From assembly GCA_016786665.1 (NCBI GenBank), contig JAEUVZ010000023.1:20114-84113 (forward strand): a stretch of DNA of 64,000 nt. Reading direction: 5' to 3'. A program made the position numbers and the translations under genes. Below, piece after piece: positions 1 through 7,946 of this stretch (positions are counted from its first letter, which is position 1; each line of letters starts with the position of its first letter). This stretch comes from Flavipsychrobacter sp. Lineage in GTDB: Bacteria; Bacteroidota; Bacteroidia; Chitinophagales; Chitinophagaceae. The notes beneath the pieces are model-generated. The model was not told the origin of the DNA. It made no database searches and saw only the letters and a list, made by a program, of their open reading frames with translations.

Positions 1-348
1 CTGCAGCTTCCAGTCGCTGCGGTTGATAACCAGAATTTTATCGGAATTATTGATGCAGAGAAAAAAACGATCGTCTATGCGGGTCATGCTCTGGAACACA
101 TCGCCCAGGCTTTGCTGATTCACCGACAGAAATACATCGTCGAACCGCTCATCGGTAAAGGGTCGGTAAAGGCCCAGCGAGGAGTTACCGTTCCCGAAAT
201 TTCCTTCACAAATCACGTAAACGTTCTGCGCGGCAGAGTCAACCCCCGGCATGGGATTGGCGGGGTTGGGCTTGTCCTTTACACAAGATGCCAGTAGCAG
301 CAGGCCGCTCAGCAACAGGACTACTGCTTTACGATTTTCTCTACCCAT
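1..348 (-). CDS. BtuG-like beta-propeller surface lipoprotein, C-terminus beyond window
   Basis: The frame is open from an ATG at 348 to the window edge, giving 116 residues of a longer protein. The N-terminus is a lipoprotein signal: a basic MGRENRK stretch, a leucine-rich core and the lipobox LLASC, so the mature protein should be anchored in the outer membrane. After it come NVYVICEGNFG, an SLGLY strand and a DKILVINR strand, typical of the first blades of YncE/DUF5074-type seven-bladed propellers. Its ATG lies inside the end of the upstream gene (28-nt overlap), so the two are translationally linked in an operon headed by a cobalamin riboswitch. In Bacteroides, BtuG is a surface propeller lipoprotein that binds cobalamin and caps the BtuB receptor; that role is inferred here from context. 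Only the N-terminal part is visible. Confidence 0.7.
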   Translation of the reverse strand, partial: MGRENRKAVVLLLSGLLLLASCVKDKPNPANPMPGVDSAAQNVYVICEGNFGNGNSSLGLYRPFTDERFDDVFLSVNQQSLGDVFQSMTRIDDRFFLCINNSDKILVINRSDWKLQ

Positions 349-1307
349 TTTTCTCCGTTTTCGCCCTGCAGGTGCAGGGTATATATCCCCGGCGGGAACG
401 CGGACAACGCCACGCTGGTGTCGCCCTCCGCCTGACGGCGCCATAGTACCTTACCCGTTACATCGCACAGCGACAGGTAACCAGGCTGCAAGCCACTAAT
501 GTATAAGCGGTCGGTTGCCGGGTTGGGATAGATGGTGGCATGTCCCCCCGGGGTACCGGCAATGCCCAGCCCGTACTGGTGTATCACCCCTACCGCATCC
601 AGGTCAAATCCCCCGGTGGGAAAGTTAGTAGGATACGGGTCGTTCACGAGGTTGCCTGCCGTATCTGTTGTACCTGTGTTGGCATTAACGGCGCCTACCA
701 CATCTACTATGCGTATGTGGGTAACATGCTGGAGGTCCAGCCCCTGTGTACCGGCCAGGTCGTCGAGATTGAAAGGGGTGCCATAGCCTGAGATGTACTT
801 ACCGGCCAGGTTGTTTACCAGCCCGGCGTTCATATACACGCCCGACCCCGGCACCTGCGACGTAGCGGGTGTGAGCGAGTGGCAGGGGAACCGAAAATAA
901 TTTACCCCATCGGAACTTACTTCTACAAATGCCAGTTCCAGGAAAGCGTCTTCGGGATTGGCGGGGTCGGCAAAGCCATTCTCAAACACCGCGAAATCGG
1001 CACCGGGCCCGTTGAAGATGGGCGTTGCAAACGTGAGTATGGCTATCCCGCTATCGCCCAGGCTCACAATCGATTGATTAGCCGGCCCTGTTGCGTTATT
1101 GTCGGTACCCGCGCTTACCATCCCCTGTGTAGGGTCGGCAATATCTATATAACCCCGCTGCACAGCGCACCCGGTAGCCCAACCGGTAAAGGAGGGACTA
1201 CCCGCCGCTATAGCAGTAGAACCGGACACACCCACCTGCGGCGCGTATTGTGCGCGCGACGCAGGAAGGGTACATGCCAGTGCTATCAGTGTAATTAAAA
1301 ATTTCAT
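321..1307 (-). CDS. Secreted cell-surface protein with T9SS type A sorting domain, B12 locus
   Basis: A 328-residue protein with a signal peptide (MKFLITLIALACTLPASRAQ) and a C-terminal T9SS sorting domain of about 75 residues that starts near IYPNPATDRLYISGL and ends GIYTLHLQ...EKIVKQ. The central 220 residues are beta-rich and include DFAVFENGF and FVEVSSDGVNYFRF, a pattern I associate with 'cell surface protein' entries found in B12-riboswitch loci of Bacteroidota; I do not know a biochemical function. It starts one base after the stop of the DUF4465 gene and overlaps the next gene by 28 nt. The T9SS domain implies export across the outer membrane and attachment at the cell surface. A part in corrinoid capture is inference from the operon. 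Confidence 0.75.
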   Translation of the reverse strand: MKFLITLIALACTLPASRAQYAPQVGVSGSTAIAAGSPSFTGWATGCAVQRGYIDIADPTQGMVSAGTDNNATGPANQSIVSLGDSGIAILTFATPIFNGPGADFAVFENGFADPANPEDAFLELAFVEVSSDGVNYFRFPCHSLTPATSQVPGSGVYMNAGLVNNLAGKYISGYGTPFNLDDLAGTQGLDLQHVTHIRIVDVVGAVNANTGTTDTAGNLVNDPYPTNFPTGGFDLDAVGVIHQYGLGIAGTPGGHATIYPNPATDRLYISGLQPGYLSLCDVTGKVLWRRQAEGDTSVALSAFPPGIYTLHLQGENGEKWVEKIVKQ

Positions 1308-1308
1308 G

Positions 1309-2322
1309 CTATTGCTTTACAAAACGGCTGCTGTACAAGTGGCTGCCATCCGACAACTGCACCACATATGTGCCTGCCGGCAAAGATGAGACATTTATCG
1401 CTTCTTTATTGTCCGCTACCTTCTGCGACAGCAATTCCTTTCCGGTCATATCCATCACTTTCAGCTCGCGTATAGCGGCATTGTTCACCTCTACATACAG
1501 CACTCCGGCAGCGGGGTTAGGATACACCTTAGCCGGCTGGTGACGGGCCAGGCCGCGTACACTCGCAGGAGTAGTTGTTTTGGTCGTGAAATTATCGATT
1601 GCGAAGTAGGCCGGGTTGTTCATACCAAATCCACCCACGGTATCCGTTGATTGGAGGGCAAATGAAATGCTGTCTACATTGCCCAGGGAGGTAAGGTCTA
1701 CCCACTGCCAGTCGTTGACAATATAGTCCTGCGTGCTGTCAGTAAACCGGAAATCAGCCAGGTAAAAGTCTACCGTGTCGGCTTTCTGCACGCCACCCAG
1801 GTAACCGTAAACGGTTAACCGGTACCAATCCTCCTCCACATTGGGCTGGCCGCCAAACTTTTTGGTCACGAAGTCGCCATCGCGCATGGCCAGGTACCCA
1901 AAGGTGGTATTGGTGATATGGAAACCGAGTACGGTATCGCCCAGGGCGGCGGTATCGGTTATTTTTACATAGTTGGTAGGTGAGTATCCGTGCCAGTAAA
2001 CAGCGTAGCCTATGGTACTGTTCTGCCCAATAGCCGGGAATGCAGCATACTGGTTAGTATAGCCCGCTGTAATGCTGTCGGTCATATTAGAGTAAGCGAA
2101 ACCACCATTCCACAGGCCACCCCATGCGGTATCGTACATGCAGGGGAAGAAACCCTGACCATCGTTAAAACCAACATCTACGCCCGGCTGGGAGTAATTG
2201 ATATAGGCTGTATCAGCATAGTTGGTGAGGAGGGAAAAGGTATCGAACGTAGCGACTACCTGTGCCTTAACGGCGAATGTGCTCAGCAGGAGCGTGAAGA
2301 ATGCAAGTGTAGATTTGCGCAT
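1309..2322 (-). CDS. DUF4465-type secreted protein with T9SS sorting domain
   Basis: The start was set at the ATG at 2322 because it opens a clean signal peptide (MRKSTLAFFTLLLSTFAVKAQ); an ATG 57 bases upstream would add a non-signal leader. The protein is 337 residues. Features resembling DUF4465 include FFPCMYDTAWGGLWNGGFAYSN near the start, then GMNNPAYFAIDNF before a linker. The C-terminal 75 residues form a T9SS type A domain (KVYPNPAAGVLYVEV ... GTYVVQLSDG). DUF4465 proteins recur in B12-riboswitch loci of Bacteroidota, and this is the first gene after the cobalamin riboswitch at 2458-2640. It is probably a surface-exposed corrinoid-binding or accessory protein; the family assignment is by motif memory, not a search. 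Confidence 0.75.
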   Translation of the reverse strand: MRKSTLAFFTLLLSTFAVKAQVVATFDTFSLLTNYADTAYINYSQPGVDVGFNDGQGFFPCMYDTAWGGLWNGGFAYSNMTDSITAGYTNQYAAFPAIGQNSTIGYAVYWHGYSPTNYVKITDTAALGDTVLGFHITNTTFGYLAMRDGDFVTKKFGGQPNVEEDWYRLTVYGYLGGVQKADTVDFYLADFRFTDSTQDYIVNDWQWVDLTSLGNVDSISFALQSTDTVGGFGMNNPAYFAIDNFTTKTTTPASVRGLARHQPAKVYPNPAAGVLYVEVNNAAIRELKVMDMTGKELLSQKVADNKEAINVSSLPAGTYVVQLSDGSHLYSSRFVKQ

Positions 2323-2457
2323 ATAGCTAAATTGATTTTTCAGACAATTTAAAATTGCGCCTACGGTATAATTACACAAACAGGAAAGATGGCGTTAGCC
2401 GCCTCTTTTCTTATCTGAGCCTTTATTCCCGAAGGCATAATAAGTAATATGTGCAAA

Positions 2458-2640
2458 GGCAGGTCTTCTGACTCGCTTCACTTTTTGCCGCCTTCCCGTT
2501 CCGGTTTGAAACAGTGGCAAGAAGAACAAAAAGCTTTACATGAAGCTCACAGCATCGGGTAATGTCCGGGATTCGCACCCGGTTCCCTTTTCATCCTGTA
2601 CCTGAGGTAGAGGAACCATTGCGCGGCGAAGGTAACCCGA
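2458..2640 (-). promoter_or_regulatory. Cobalamin (adenosylcobalamin-type) riboswitch
   Basis: Read on the minus strand, this stretch carries the cobalamin aptamer signature in order: a GGGAACCGGGTGCGAATCCC core, a GGACATTACCCG segment with GATGCTGTGAGC, the B12 box containing GCCACTG (complement near 2513-2519), the AACCGGAACGGGAAGGCGGC arm, and the 3' strand GTCAGAAGACCTGCC. It lies about 135 bases upstream of the DUF4465 start and in the same direction, so cobalamin should repress the operon. The outer helix boundaries are approximate. Confidence 0.93.
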
Positions 2641-2733
2641 TTTTCGGGATTTTGACGTATTGTCGTTCTTTTTTTTACATTCGGTACCGCCCGCCCAGAG
2701 AGCGATGCCGTAACAAACTATAACTGAAGCAGA

Positions 2734-3591
2734 TTAGAAACGATAGCCAATACTGAAGATAAGATGCGCCAACCTGGTGGTGCCCATCTCCCGGAAAACG
2801 CCGGGCTTTATATCTCCGTAAGGGCCGTACACCACTTCGGTGCTTTTATTGCTGAATGTATAACCGAAGCCACCCTCCAGCCCTATGTACATGTAAGGGC
2901 TGGGTTGCAGCATCAGCGACTGGTTTAGTAACATGCCAACGCGCTTTACCGCTACGTTGAATGACGGAGAAGATACACGGAAAAAATCGCGGCGAAAATG
3001 CCCATCCGTATAAGATAACTGGGGACCAACAGCATAACGCACCTTGCCCCGGGCATTGAACGGATAGACCTTGACCGCAGGGCGAAACTCAAAGATGCGG
3101 CTATCGCGGTTCAAGGACGGGCCAGGTAAAACGTAATCGTTGTCATTGCCCCATGTTTTCAGATAGTACGCTACCGGGAGGTAGATACTGACCATGCCCT
3201 TCTTATCCAATATCCGCTCGTAAGAGAGGCCCATGGTCATTCCCGCATCGCTCACGCTCAGCAGCGAAACAGCGGCGATATTATTCTTATAATCAGCAGA
3301 TGTATGGCTTTTCGGCGGCACGGACTGGCGGTGGCGCATGTGCGGTGTGCCGGGAATGCGCTTGTCTTCAGAGCCATCCTGGTACACTATACGGCTCACA
3401 TCGCGCATGGGCAGCTTGTACTCCGGGCCATCGGGGTTTGCGGTATTTTTATACGAAACTTCGCGGGAGCTTACGTTCAGCACCTTGCCGGAGATTTGTT
3501 TTCCGTTTCGTTGATAGATCGTGTCCTGGGCGGAAACTGTTGCGGTAAAAAGCAACAACGGGAAAAGGGCGAGCATTGGTTTTACAGGCAT
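2734..3591 (-). CDS. Secreted outer-membrane beta-barrel-like protein, unknown function
   Basis: A 285-residue protein. A signal peptide (MPVKPMLALFPLLLFTATVSAQ) is followed by a small N-terminal beta unit (TIYQRNGKQISGKVLNVSS...YKLPMRDVSRIVY) of a kind often found in Bacteroidota outer-membrane proteins, and then by a basic linker. From about residue 100 the sequence alternates short strands with aromatic girdle residues and ends ...AHLIFSIGYRF; the terminal aromatic is typical of outer-membrane barrels. I do not recognise a specific family. It lies upstream of the B12 riboswitch in the same direction but is separated from it by a gap, so it is probably not part of that operon. Confidence 0.7.
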   Translation of the reverse strand: MPVKPMLALFPLLLFTATVSAQDTIYQRNGKQISGKVLNVSSREVSYKNTANPDGPEYKLPMRDVSRIVYQDGSEDKRIPGTPHMRHRQSVPPKSHTSADYKNNIAAVSLLSVSDAGMTMGLSYERILDKKGMVSIYLPVAYYLKTWGNDNDYVLPGPSLNRDSRIFEFRPAVKVYPFNARGKVRYAVGPQLSYTDGHFRRDFFRVSSPSFNVAVKRVGMLLNQSLMLQPSPYMYIGLEGGFGYTFSNKSTEVVYGPYGDIKPGVFREMGTTRLAHLIFSIGYRF

Positions 3592-3660
3592 ATAAGGAGA
3601 TTTACAGTTTAATACAATGCAACATATATCATGCCAAATTCCGCAATGCGACCAACGTGC

Positions 3661-4428
3661 CTACTTGCTCAACGCCCTTTGCCTCAGCGCCTCGTACAGT
3701 ATCATGCCGGCCGCCACCGAAACGTTTAAGGAATCGAACTGGGCGGCCATCGGTATTCGTATCAGTTGCTCGGCGCGCTTGATCACGTCCTTGCTGATAC
3801 CAGTGTCTTCCGCCCCCATCACTATACAGGTGGGGATATTGAGATTGGCTTCATACACGGGAATGCTGCCCTTCATTTGCGTACCCAGCACCTGTATGCC
3901 GTTCAGCCGCAGTACGTCTATGGCCTGGGCTACGGAAGGGATGCGGCAGAGCAGTATTTTTTTGAGCGCACCGGCCGAAGTCTTAATAGCATCTTCGGTA
4001 AGTGAAGCCGACTGGGCGGTGGGCAATATGATACCCTGCGCGCCGCAGCAAAGCGCAGAGCGGGCAATGGCGCCTACATTGCGCACATCGGTAACACCAT
4101 CCAGCATCAGGAATAAGGGCGTTTCCCCTTTGTCTACCACGCTGTCTATGGCCGACTGTAAATCTACATAGTCCAGCAGGCTGGCATAGGCCACTACGCC
4201 CTGGTGCATCGCCTTGGTCATGCCATTGAGCTTCTCTACGGGTACCTGGCTGATGGGGATGTTGAGTTCTTTTGCCAGGTGCTTGATGCGGTTTACCTCT
4301 TCGCCGGTAGCCGTGCGCAGCAGGAATACCTTTTCTATGCCGGAGCCCTGCTCCAGGGCTTCCAGCACCGGCTTGCGGCCAATCAGCAGCGGTAACGACG
4401 GGCGCGCGGGCCTCATTCCAGGTTTCAT
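3661..4428 (-). CDS. rlmB: 23S rRNA 2'-O-ribose methyltransferase, TrmH/RlmB family
   Basis: This 255-residue protein has the normal size and layout for RlmB: an N-terminal substrate-binding domain (LIGRKPVLEAL near 15-25) and a SPOUT knot domain. The three SPOUT motifs are visible: DGVTDVRNVGAIARSA (about 110-125), VMGAEDTGIS (203-212) and IPMAAQFDSLNVSVAAGM (225-242), where the N, E and S/N residues form the SAM site. The family methylates the 2'-OH of G2251 of 23S rRNA; paralogues act on other sites, so the exact target is inferred. A promoter -7 element (TAGCTTTG, 4440 to 4433) ends four bases before the ATG, which suggests a leaderless message. A second, distinct SpoU enzyme lies at 53667-54407. 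Confidence 0.88.
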   Translation of the reverse strand: MKPGMRPARPSLPLLIGRKPVLEALEQGSGIEKVFLLRTATGEEVNRIKHLAKELNIPISQVPVEKLNGMTKAMHQGVVAYASLLDYVDLQSAIDSVVDKGETPLFLMLDGVTDVRNVGAIARSALCCGAQGIILPTAQSASLTEDAIKTSAGALKKILLCRIPSVAQAIDVLRLNGIQVLGTQMKGSIPVYEANLNIPTCIVMGAEDTGISKDVIKRAEQLIRIPMAAQFDSLNVSVAAGMILYEALRQRALSK

Positions 4429-4432
4429 GCCG

Positions 4433-4478
4433 CAAAGCTAACCACGATTCTTTAAATTAAACCGCGATTCTTTAGATT
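4433..4478 (-). promoter_or_regulatory. rlmB promoter -7 element with a 20-bp-period direct repeat
   Basis: The element TAGCTTTG (4440 to 4433, minus strand) matches the Bacteroidota -7 consensus TAnnTTTG and is four bases from the rlmB ATG. Immediately upstream are two copies of a 19-mer differing at two positions (4440-4458 and 4460-4478; minus-strand core AAAGAATCGYGGTT), exactly 20 bp apart, about two helical turns. No TTTG is seen at the expected -33 position, so an activator bound at the repeats is possible. The promoter match is seen; regulation is inference. Confidence 0.45.
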
Positions 4479-4511
4479 TTGAGAATTGGCCGGGATAGAA
4501 TAACCGTGATG

Positions 4512-4544
4512 AAAAACAGAAAGCGGCGCACCAAGTACGCCGCT
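4512..4544 (-). terminator. Rho-independent terminator after yebC
   Basis: On the minus strand, 24 bases after the yebC stop, the arms AGCGGCG and CGCCGCT can pair (4538-4544 with 4522-4528) and are followed by TTCTGTTTTT. Stem, loop and T-rich tail fit an intrinsic terminator. Confidence 0.6.
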
Positions 4545-4567
4545 CCATATATAAACTTATCAACCTG

Positions 4568-5278
4568 CTACGCCATGTTGTGAAACACCTGCTGCACGTC
4601 ATCGTCTTCTTCCACGCGGGCTATCAGCTTGAAGACATCATCCTGCTGCTCCTGCGTCAGCTCTACGGTATTCAGCGGTATCCATTCTATCTCTGAGGAT
4701 ATCGGGGTAATGCCTTTATCTTCCAGGGCCTTCTGCATATTACCGAAGTCGTTGAACTCGCAGCGGACGATAATGTTCCCTTCGCTATCCTCCCCTACTT
4801 CTTCCAGGCCATAGTCTATCAGTTCCAGTTCCAGTTCTTCCATATTCAGCCCTTCCGGTTTCAGCTTAAAGACCCCCAGGTGCTTGAACATAAAACCCAC
4901 CGACCCGCTGTTGCCCAGGCTGCCACCACCTTTGTTGAAGTGCGAGCGGACGTTGGCCACGGTACGGGTAGTATTATCGGTAGCGGTCACTACCATAATA
5001 GCGATGCCGTGCGGGGCGTATCCTTCATACAGTACCTCGTCGTAGTTGCTGGTATCCTTGCCCATGGCATTCTTAATGGCGCCTTCTATGCGGTCTTTGG
5101 GCATGTTGAAGCCTTTCGCGTTCTGAATGACGCGGCGCAGCATGGGGTTGGTATCGGGGTCAGGGCCTCCCTTCTTTACGGCAATGGCTATTTCTTTACC
5201 AACGCGGGAGAACTGTTTGGCCATACGATCGTAGCGGGCAAACATGGAGGCTTTACGTACTTCAAATATGCGACCCAT
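4568..5278 (-). CDS. yebC: YebC/TACO1-family translation or transcription regulator
   Basis: A 236-residue protein of normal length for the family, with the characteristic N-terminus MGRIFEVRKASMFARYDRMA followed by GKEIAIAVKKGGPDPDTNP and NMPKDRIEGAIKNA. The middle domain holds YEGYAPHGIAIMV and NVRSHFNKGGGSLGNSGSV. YebC proteins bind nucleic acid; recent bacterial work points to relief of ribosome stalling at proline stretches, while older annotations call them transcriptional regulators. The gene has its own promoter (5308-5339) and a terminator (4512-4544), so it appears monocistronic. Start ATG at 5278 is supported by the conserved N-terminus. Confidence 0.93.
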   Translation of the reverse strand: MGRIFEVRKASMFARYDRMAKQFSRVGKEIAIAVKKGGPDPDTNPMLRRVIQNAKGFNMPKDRIEGAIKNAMGKDTSNYDEVLYEGYAPHGIAIMVVTATDNTTRTVANVRSHFNKGGGSLGNSGSVGFMFKHLGVFKLKPEGLNMEELELELIDYGLEEVGEDSEGNIIVRCEFNDFGNMQKALEDKGITPISSEIEWIPLNTVELTQEQQDDVFKLIARVEEDDDVQQVFHNMA

Positions 5279-5307
5279 AGGAGTATTTCATTTGCTTTTA
5301 AGAGGCG

Positions 5308-5339
5308 CAAAAATAAGAATTGTTTTTACTTGGTTCAAA
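5308..5339 (-). promoter_or_regulatory. Consensus Bacteroidota promoter for yebC
   Basis: On the minus strand TTTG (5339 to 5336) is followed after exactly 20 bases by TATTTTTG (5315 to 5308), matching TTTG-N20-TAnnTTTG. The predicted start site lies some 20 bases upstream of the yebC ATG. The -33 element overlaps the T tail of the terminator at 5337-5365. Confidence 0.6.
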
Positions 5340-5365
5340 AAATAATGGCCGGAAGAACCGGCCAT
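5337..5365 (-). terminator. Rho-independent terminator after the gene at 5397-6122
   Basis: Minus-strand hairpin ATGGCCGG-ttctt-CCGGCCAT (arms 5358-5365 and 5345-5352) followed by TATTTTTTG. It ends the peroxidase/outer-membrane protein operon. Confidence 0.7.
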
Positions 5366-5396
5366 ATTACTATTATCAACTACCTGACGGCAGCGG

Positions 5397-6122
5397 CTAA
5401 AAGCGGACAATCAGGTAAAATACTACCGGCATGCTGAATGCGCCTTCCGACTCATCATTTTCCAGGCGGGTATAATTGGTAACCCAGGGGCGGGACGGCG
5501 TAGAGAAATCGCGCTTGGTGACCTCTATTGTCTGTTCCTTGCGGCCCATCCGGTAATAAAAGCTGGCTTCGGTGCCTATCAGAATGTTGCGGTTGATGCT
5601 GTACCGCAGCCAGGCCATAGCCCCACCACCCATACTGTTGATGCGGCTGTTCACTATCGTGGTGGTAGTATCGGCGGATTTCAGCAGGTTCTTGGTGTTG
5701 TTGTTGTCATCGGCAAACACAAAGTCGGCCCCAACACCCGTAGTCCATTTATCAGAAAGCTGAAAGGACTTTTCCAGGCCGGCGCGGATGTTCATATTGG
5801 TCATATCTCCATCACGGGCATTCACGCCATCGTCGTCGGCAAACGAGCGCTGGCTGTATCCGCCACCCAGGCGCAGCCCCACCCCCGTCTTGCGGTGCGT
5901 GACTGTATAGGTAAGCAGGTAGGGATTGGCCGGTGTGGCCTGCGTACCGCTATTGAAATTGAATACCTGCCGTATCAATTCATTCATCTGAACGCCTACC
6001 TGGTGCTCCAGGCGTTTTTGACGGGGCATTACGGACACTTGGTCACTGGTGGTGTTGTCCTGGGCGTAGGAAGGTAACATCCCTCCCGCGAGGAGGAATG
6101 TAAGTAGAAGGTTTTTTTTCAT
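5397..6122 (-). CDS. Putative outer-membrane beta-barrel protein co-transcribed with a di-heme peroxidase
   Basis: A 241-residue protein with a signal peptide (MKKNLLLTFLLAGGMLPSYAQ). The remainder consists of alternating strands with glycine turns, for example TGVGLRLGGGYSQRSFADD and MAWLRYSINRNILIGTEASFYYRMG, and ends ...MPVVFYLIVRF with a terminal phenylalanine, consistent with an outer-membrane barrel of 8-10 strands. No specific family was recognised. It begins three bases after the stop of the MauG-type peroxidase gene and is followed by a terminator, so it is the second gene of a two-gene unit. A structural or transport role tied to the peroxidase is inference. Confidence 0.7.
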   Translation of the reverse strand: MKKNLLLTFLLAGGMLPSYAQDNTTSDQVSVMPRQKRLEHQVGVQMNELIRQVFNFNSGTQATPANPYLLTYTVTHRKTGVGLRLGGGYSQRSFADDDGVNARDGDMTNMNIRAGLEKSFQLSDKWTTGVGADFVFADDNNNTKNLLKSADTTTTIVNSRINSMGGGAMAWLRYSINRNILIGTEASFYYRMGRKEQTIEVTKRDFSTPSRPWVTNYTRLENDESEGAFSMPVVFYLIVRF

Positions 6123-6125
6123 TAA

Positions 6126-7238
6126 CTATTTGATTTTAAATGGATTCGAGAATTTAGGGTCGGTGATCATCTCATAATCGGTGAGCGTTTTCAAGAATGC
6201 TACCAGGGCCGCTTTTTCGTCGGTGGTAATATTCATCTTCATTGCTTTACCGTCAGGGCCTTTCAGGCGGCTATCGAGCGAGGCTGCATTCTTTATATTG
6301 TGGCTATAGTGCTCTATCACTTCTTCCAGCGTAGTAAAACGCCCGTCGTGCATATAAGGAGCTGTAAGCGCGATATTGTGCAGGTTGGGAATGCGGAATT
6401 TGCCCTCGTCGGCCGGGTTGCCGGTTATAGCGGCGCGCCCCTTGTCGGTAGGAGTTGTTTCCAGGCCGATATTAACAAAGTTCTGGCCCATAGTGCCGTA
6501 GTACACAGCCGGAGTGAGCGTGTGGCAGCTGCGGCAGTTGTACTTGCTGTCGAATAGCGTCATGCCATACAGTTCCTGTGCGTTCATCACCTTTTCACCC
6601 TGCTGCTGACGGTCGAGTTTGGAGCGGTTTGCCTGTATTGACTGGAGGAATGTGGTAACAGATTCCGAAATGCGCTCGTTGGTAATGTTACCATCTCCGT
6701 AGGCGGCGCTGAACAGCTCGCGGTAATACGGCAGCTCGGCCAGCTTGGCGGGTATCGTGTTCAGGTCGGCCACGCCCATTTCCACATGGTTATTTATCGG
6801 GCGCAGAATGAGGTCGTTGAGCGAGGAAGAGCGTCCGTCCCAGAAAAGACTGATGCCTACACCGCCAAACACGTTAGGGCCGGGCAGATTTTGCAGCGGC
6901 ATGGAATTACGCCCGGTAAGGCGGTTCTCAAAGCCACGGCTGAAGGTTGCATCATCGGCAAAGGCCAGCGCTTGCTTGTGGCAGGTGCCACACGATACCG
7001 AATTGTTGATAGACAGGTGCCGGTCGTAAAACAGCACACGGCCCAGGGCTGCTTTATTGTTATCTACCGGTATACCAAAACCGGAGCCGGAATAATCGTA
7101 AGGCATGGCCGGCATTTCCAGCACTTCGGTGCCCTGGCTTAACGCCTGGCCTACGTGGTCGCCCGATTTTTTGCAGGAATAAATGGTAGCTGCAGCCAGC
7201 GCCGCAGAAAGAAAGAAGATAGGAGTTACCTTTCTCAT
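6126..7238 (-). CDS. Di-heme cytochrome c peroxidase, MauG/CcpA-type lipoprotein
   Basis: The start at 7238 was chosen over an upstream ATG at 7298 because MRKVTPIFFLSAALAAATIYSC is a lipoprotein signal with the modified cysteine at residue 22. The 370-residue product has two c-type heme motifs, CGTCH (83-87) and CRSCH (235-239), the usual two-domain arrangement of bacterial di-heme peroxidases and MauG proteins. Other family features are LFWDGRSSSLNDLILRPI after the first heme and PNLHNIALTAPYMHDGRFTTLEEVI near the end, whose methionine or histidine can be a distal ligand. It probably works at the periplasmic or outer face, reducing H2O2 or oxidising an unknown substrate. The next gene downstream is an outer-membrane protein. 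Confidence 0.88.
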   Translation of the reverse strand: MRKVTPIFFLSAALAAATIYSCKKSGDHVGQALSQGTEVLEMPAMPYDYSGSGFGIPVDNNKAALGRVLFYDRHLSINNSVSCGTCHKQALAFADDATFSRGFENRLTGRNSMPLQNLPGPNVFGGVGISLFWDGRSSSLNDLILRPINNHVEMGVADLNTIPAKLAELPYYRELFSAAYGDGNITNERISESVTTFLQSIQANRSKLDRQQQGEKVMNAQELYGMTLFDSKYNCRSCHTLTPAVYYGTMGQNFVNIGLETTPTDKGRAAITGNPADEGKFRIPNLHNIALTAPYMHDGRFTTLEEVIEHYSHNIKNAASLDSRLKGPDGKAMKMNITTDEKAALVAFLKTLTDYEMITDPKFSNPFKIK

Positions 7239-7319
7239 AGGGAGTTTTTTTAAGAAGCGGTGTATATAACATTGTAAATATAGCAATAAATCATTCATCT
7301 AATACAACGACGAACCCTA

Positions 7320-7946
7320 TTATTTTGGTACATACACGACAAATTTTTCTTCAAAAAATGATTCGGGGAAGATTTCGTGTACGCTCCAGGGCCGCGCATT
7401 CAGTTTTGATTCGGTTATTTCCTTTTTCAGGTCGCCACCCTTCAGGCATATCAGTCCGTTGGGCAGGTCGTCACCGGCCTTTCCCTTCAGCAGCATCCTG
7501 TTCGTCCAGCGCCAGAGGTCAGCGAGCGGCGCTACAGCGCGCGATACCGCATAGTCGAACATACGGCCCTTGATGTCTTCTACGCGGGTATGAATGGCCG
7601 TTACGTTCTTCAGGCCTATGGCATCGGCCACCCCCTGCACCACCTTTATCTTTTTGCCGATGCTATCGGAGAGCACAAACTCCACTTCCGGGAAGAAAAT
7701 AGCCAATGGTATACCGGGGAAGCCACCACCAGTACCTATATCCACCACTTTGGCCCCGTCGTGAAAGTGGTTGACCGCCGCTATGGCCAGCGAGTGAAGC
7801 ACATGCCGCTCATAGAGTTCATCAATGTCCTTCCGGGATATGACGTTAATTTTTTCGTTCCACTCTTTATAGAGCTCGCCCAGCATACCAAATTGCTGGT
7901 TCTGTGTATCGGTAAAATCGTCGAAGTATTTTTTAACTATTTCCAC
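7320..7946 (-). CDS. rsmG: 16S rRNA (guanine-527-N7)-methyltransferase
   Basis: A 208-residue protein of the expected length for RsmG (GidB). The SAM-binding loop VVDIGTGGGFPGIP lies at about 67-80, followed by LSDSIGKKIKVVQGVADAIGL and VEDIKGRMFDYAVSRAVAPL, all characteristic of the family. The enzyme methylates N7 of G527 in the 530 loop of 16S rRNA; its loss gives low-level streptomycin resistance in many bacteria. The gene overlaps the end of the upstream glycosyltransferase gene by 10 bases, so the two are translationally coupled although functionally unrelated. Confidence 0.93.
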   Translation of the reverse strand: MEIVKKYFDDFTDTQNQQFGMLGELYKEWNEKINVISRKDIDELYERHVLHSLAIAAVNHFHDGAKVVDIGTGGGFPGIPLAIFFPEVEFVLSDSIGKKIKVVQGVADAIGLKNVTAIHTRVEDIKGRMFDYAVSRAVAPLADLWRWTNRMLLKGKAGDDLPNGLICLKGGDLKKEITESKLNARPWSVHEIFPESFFEEKFVVYVPK

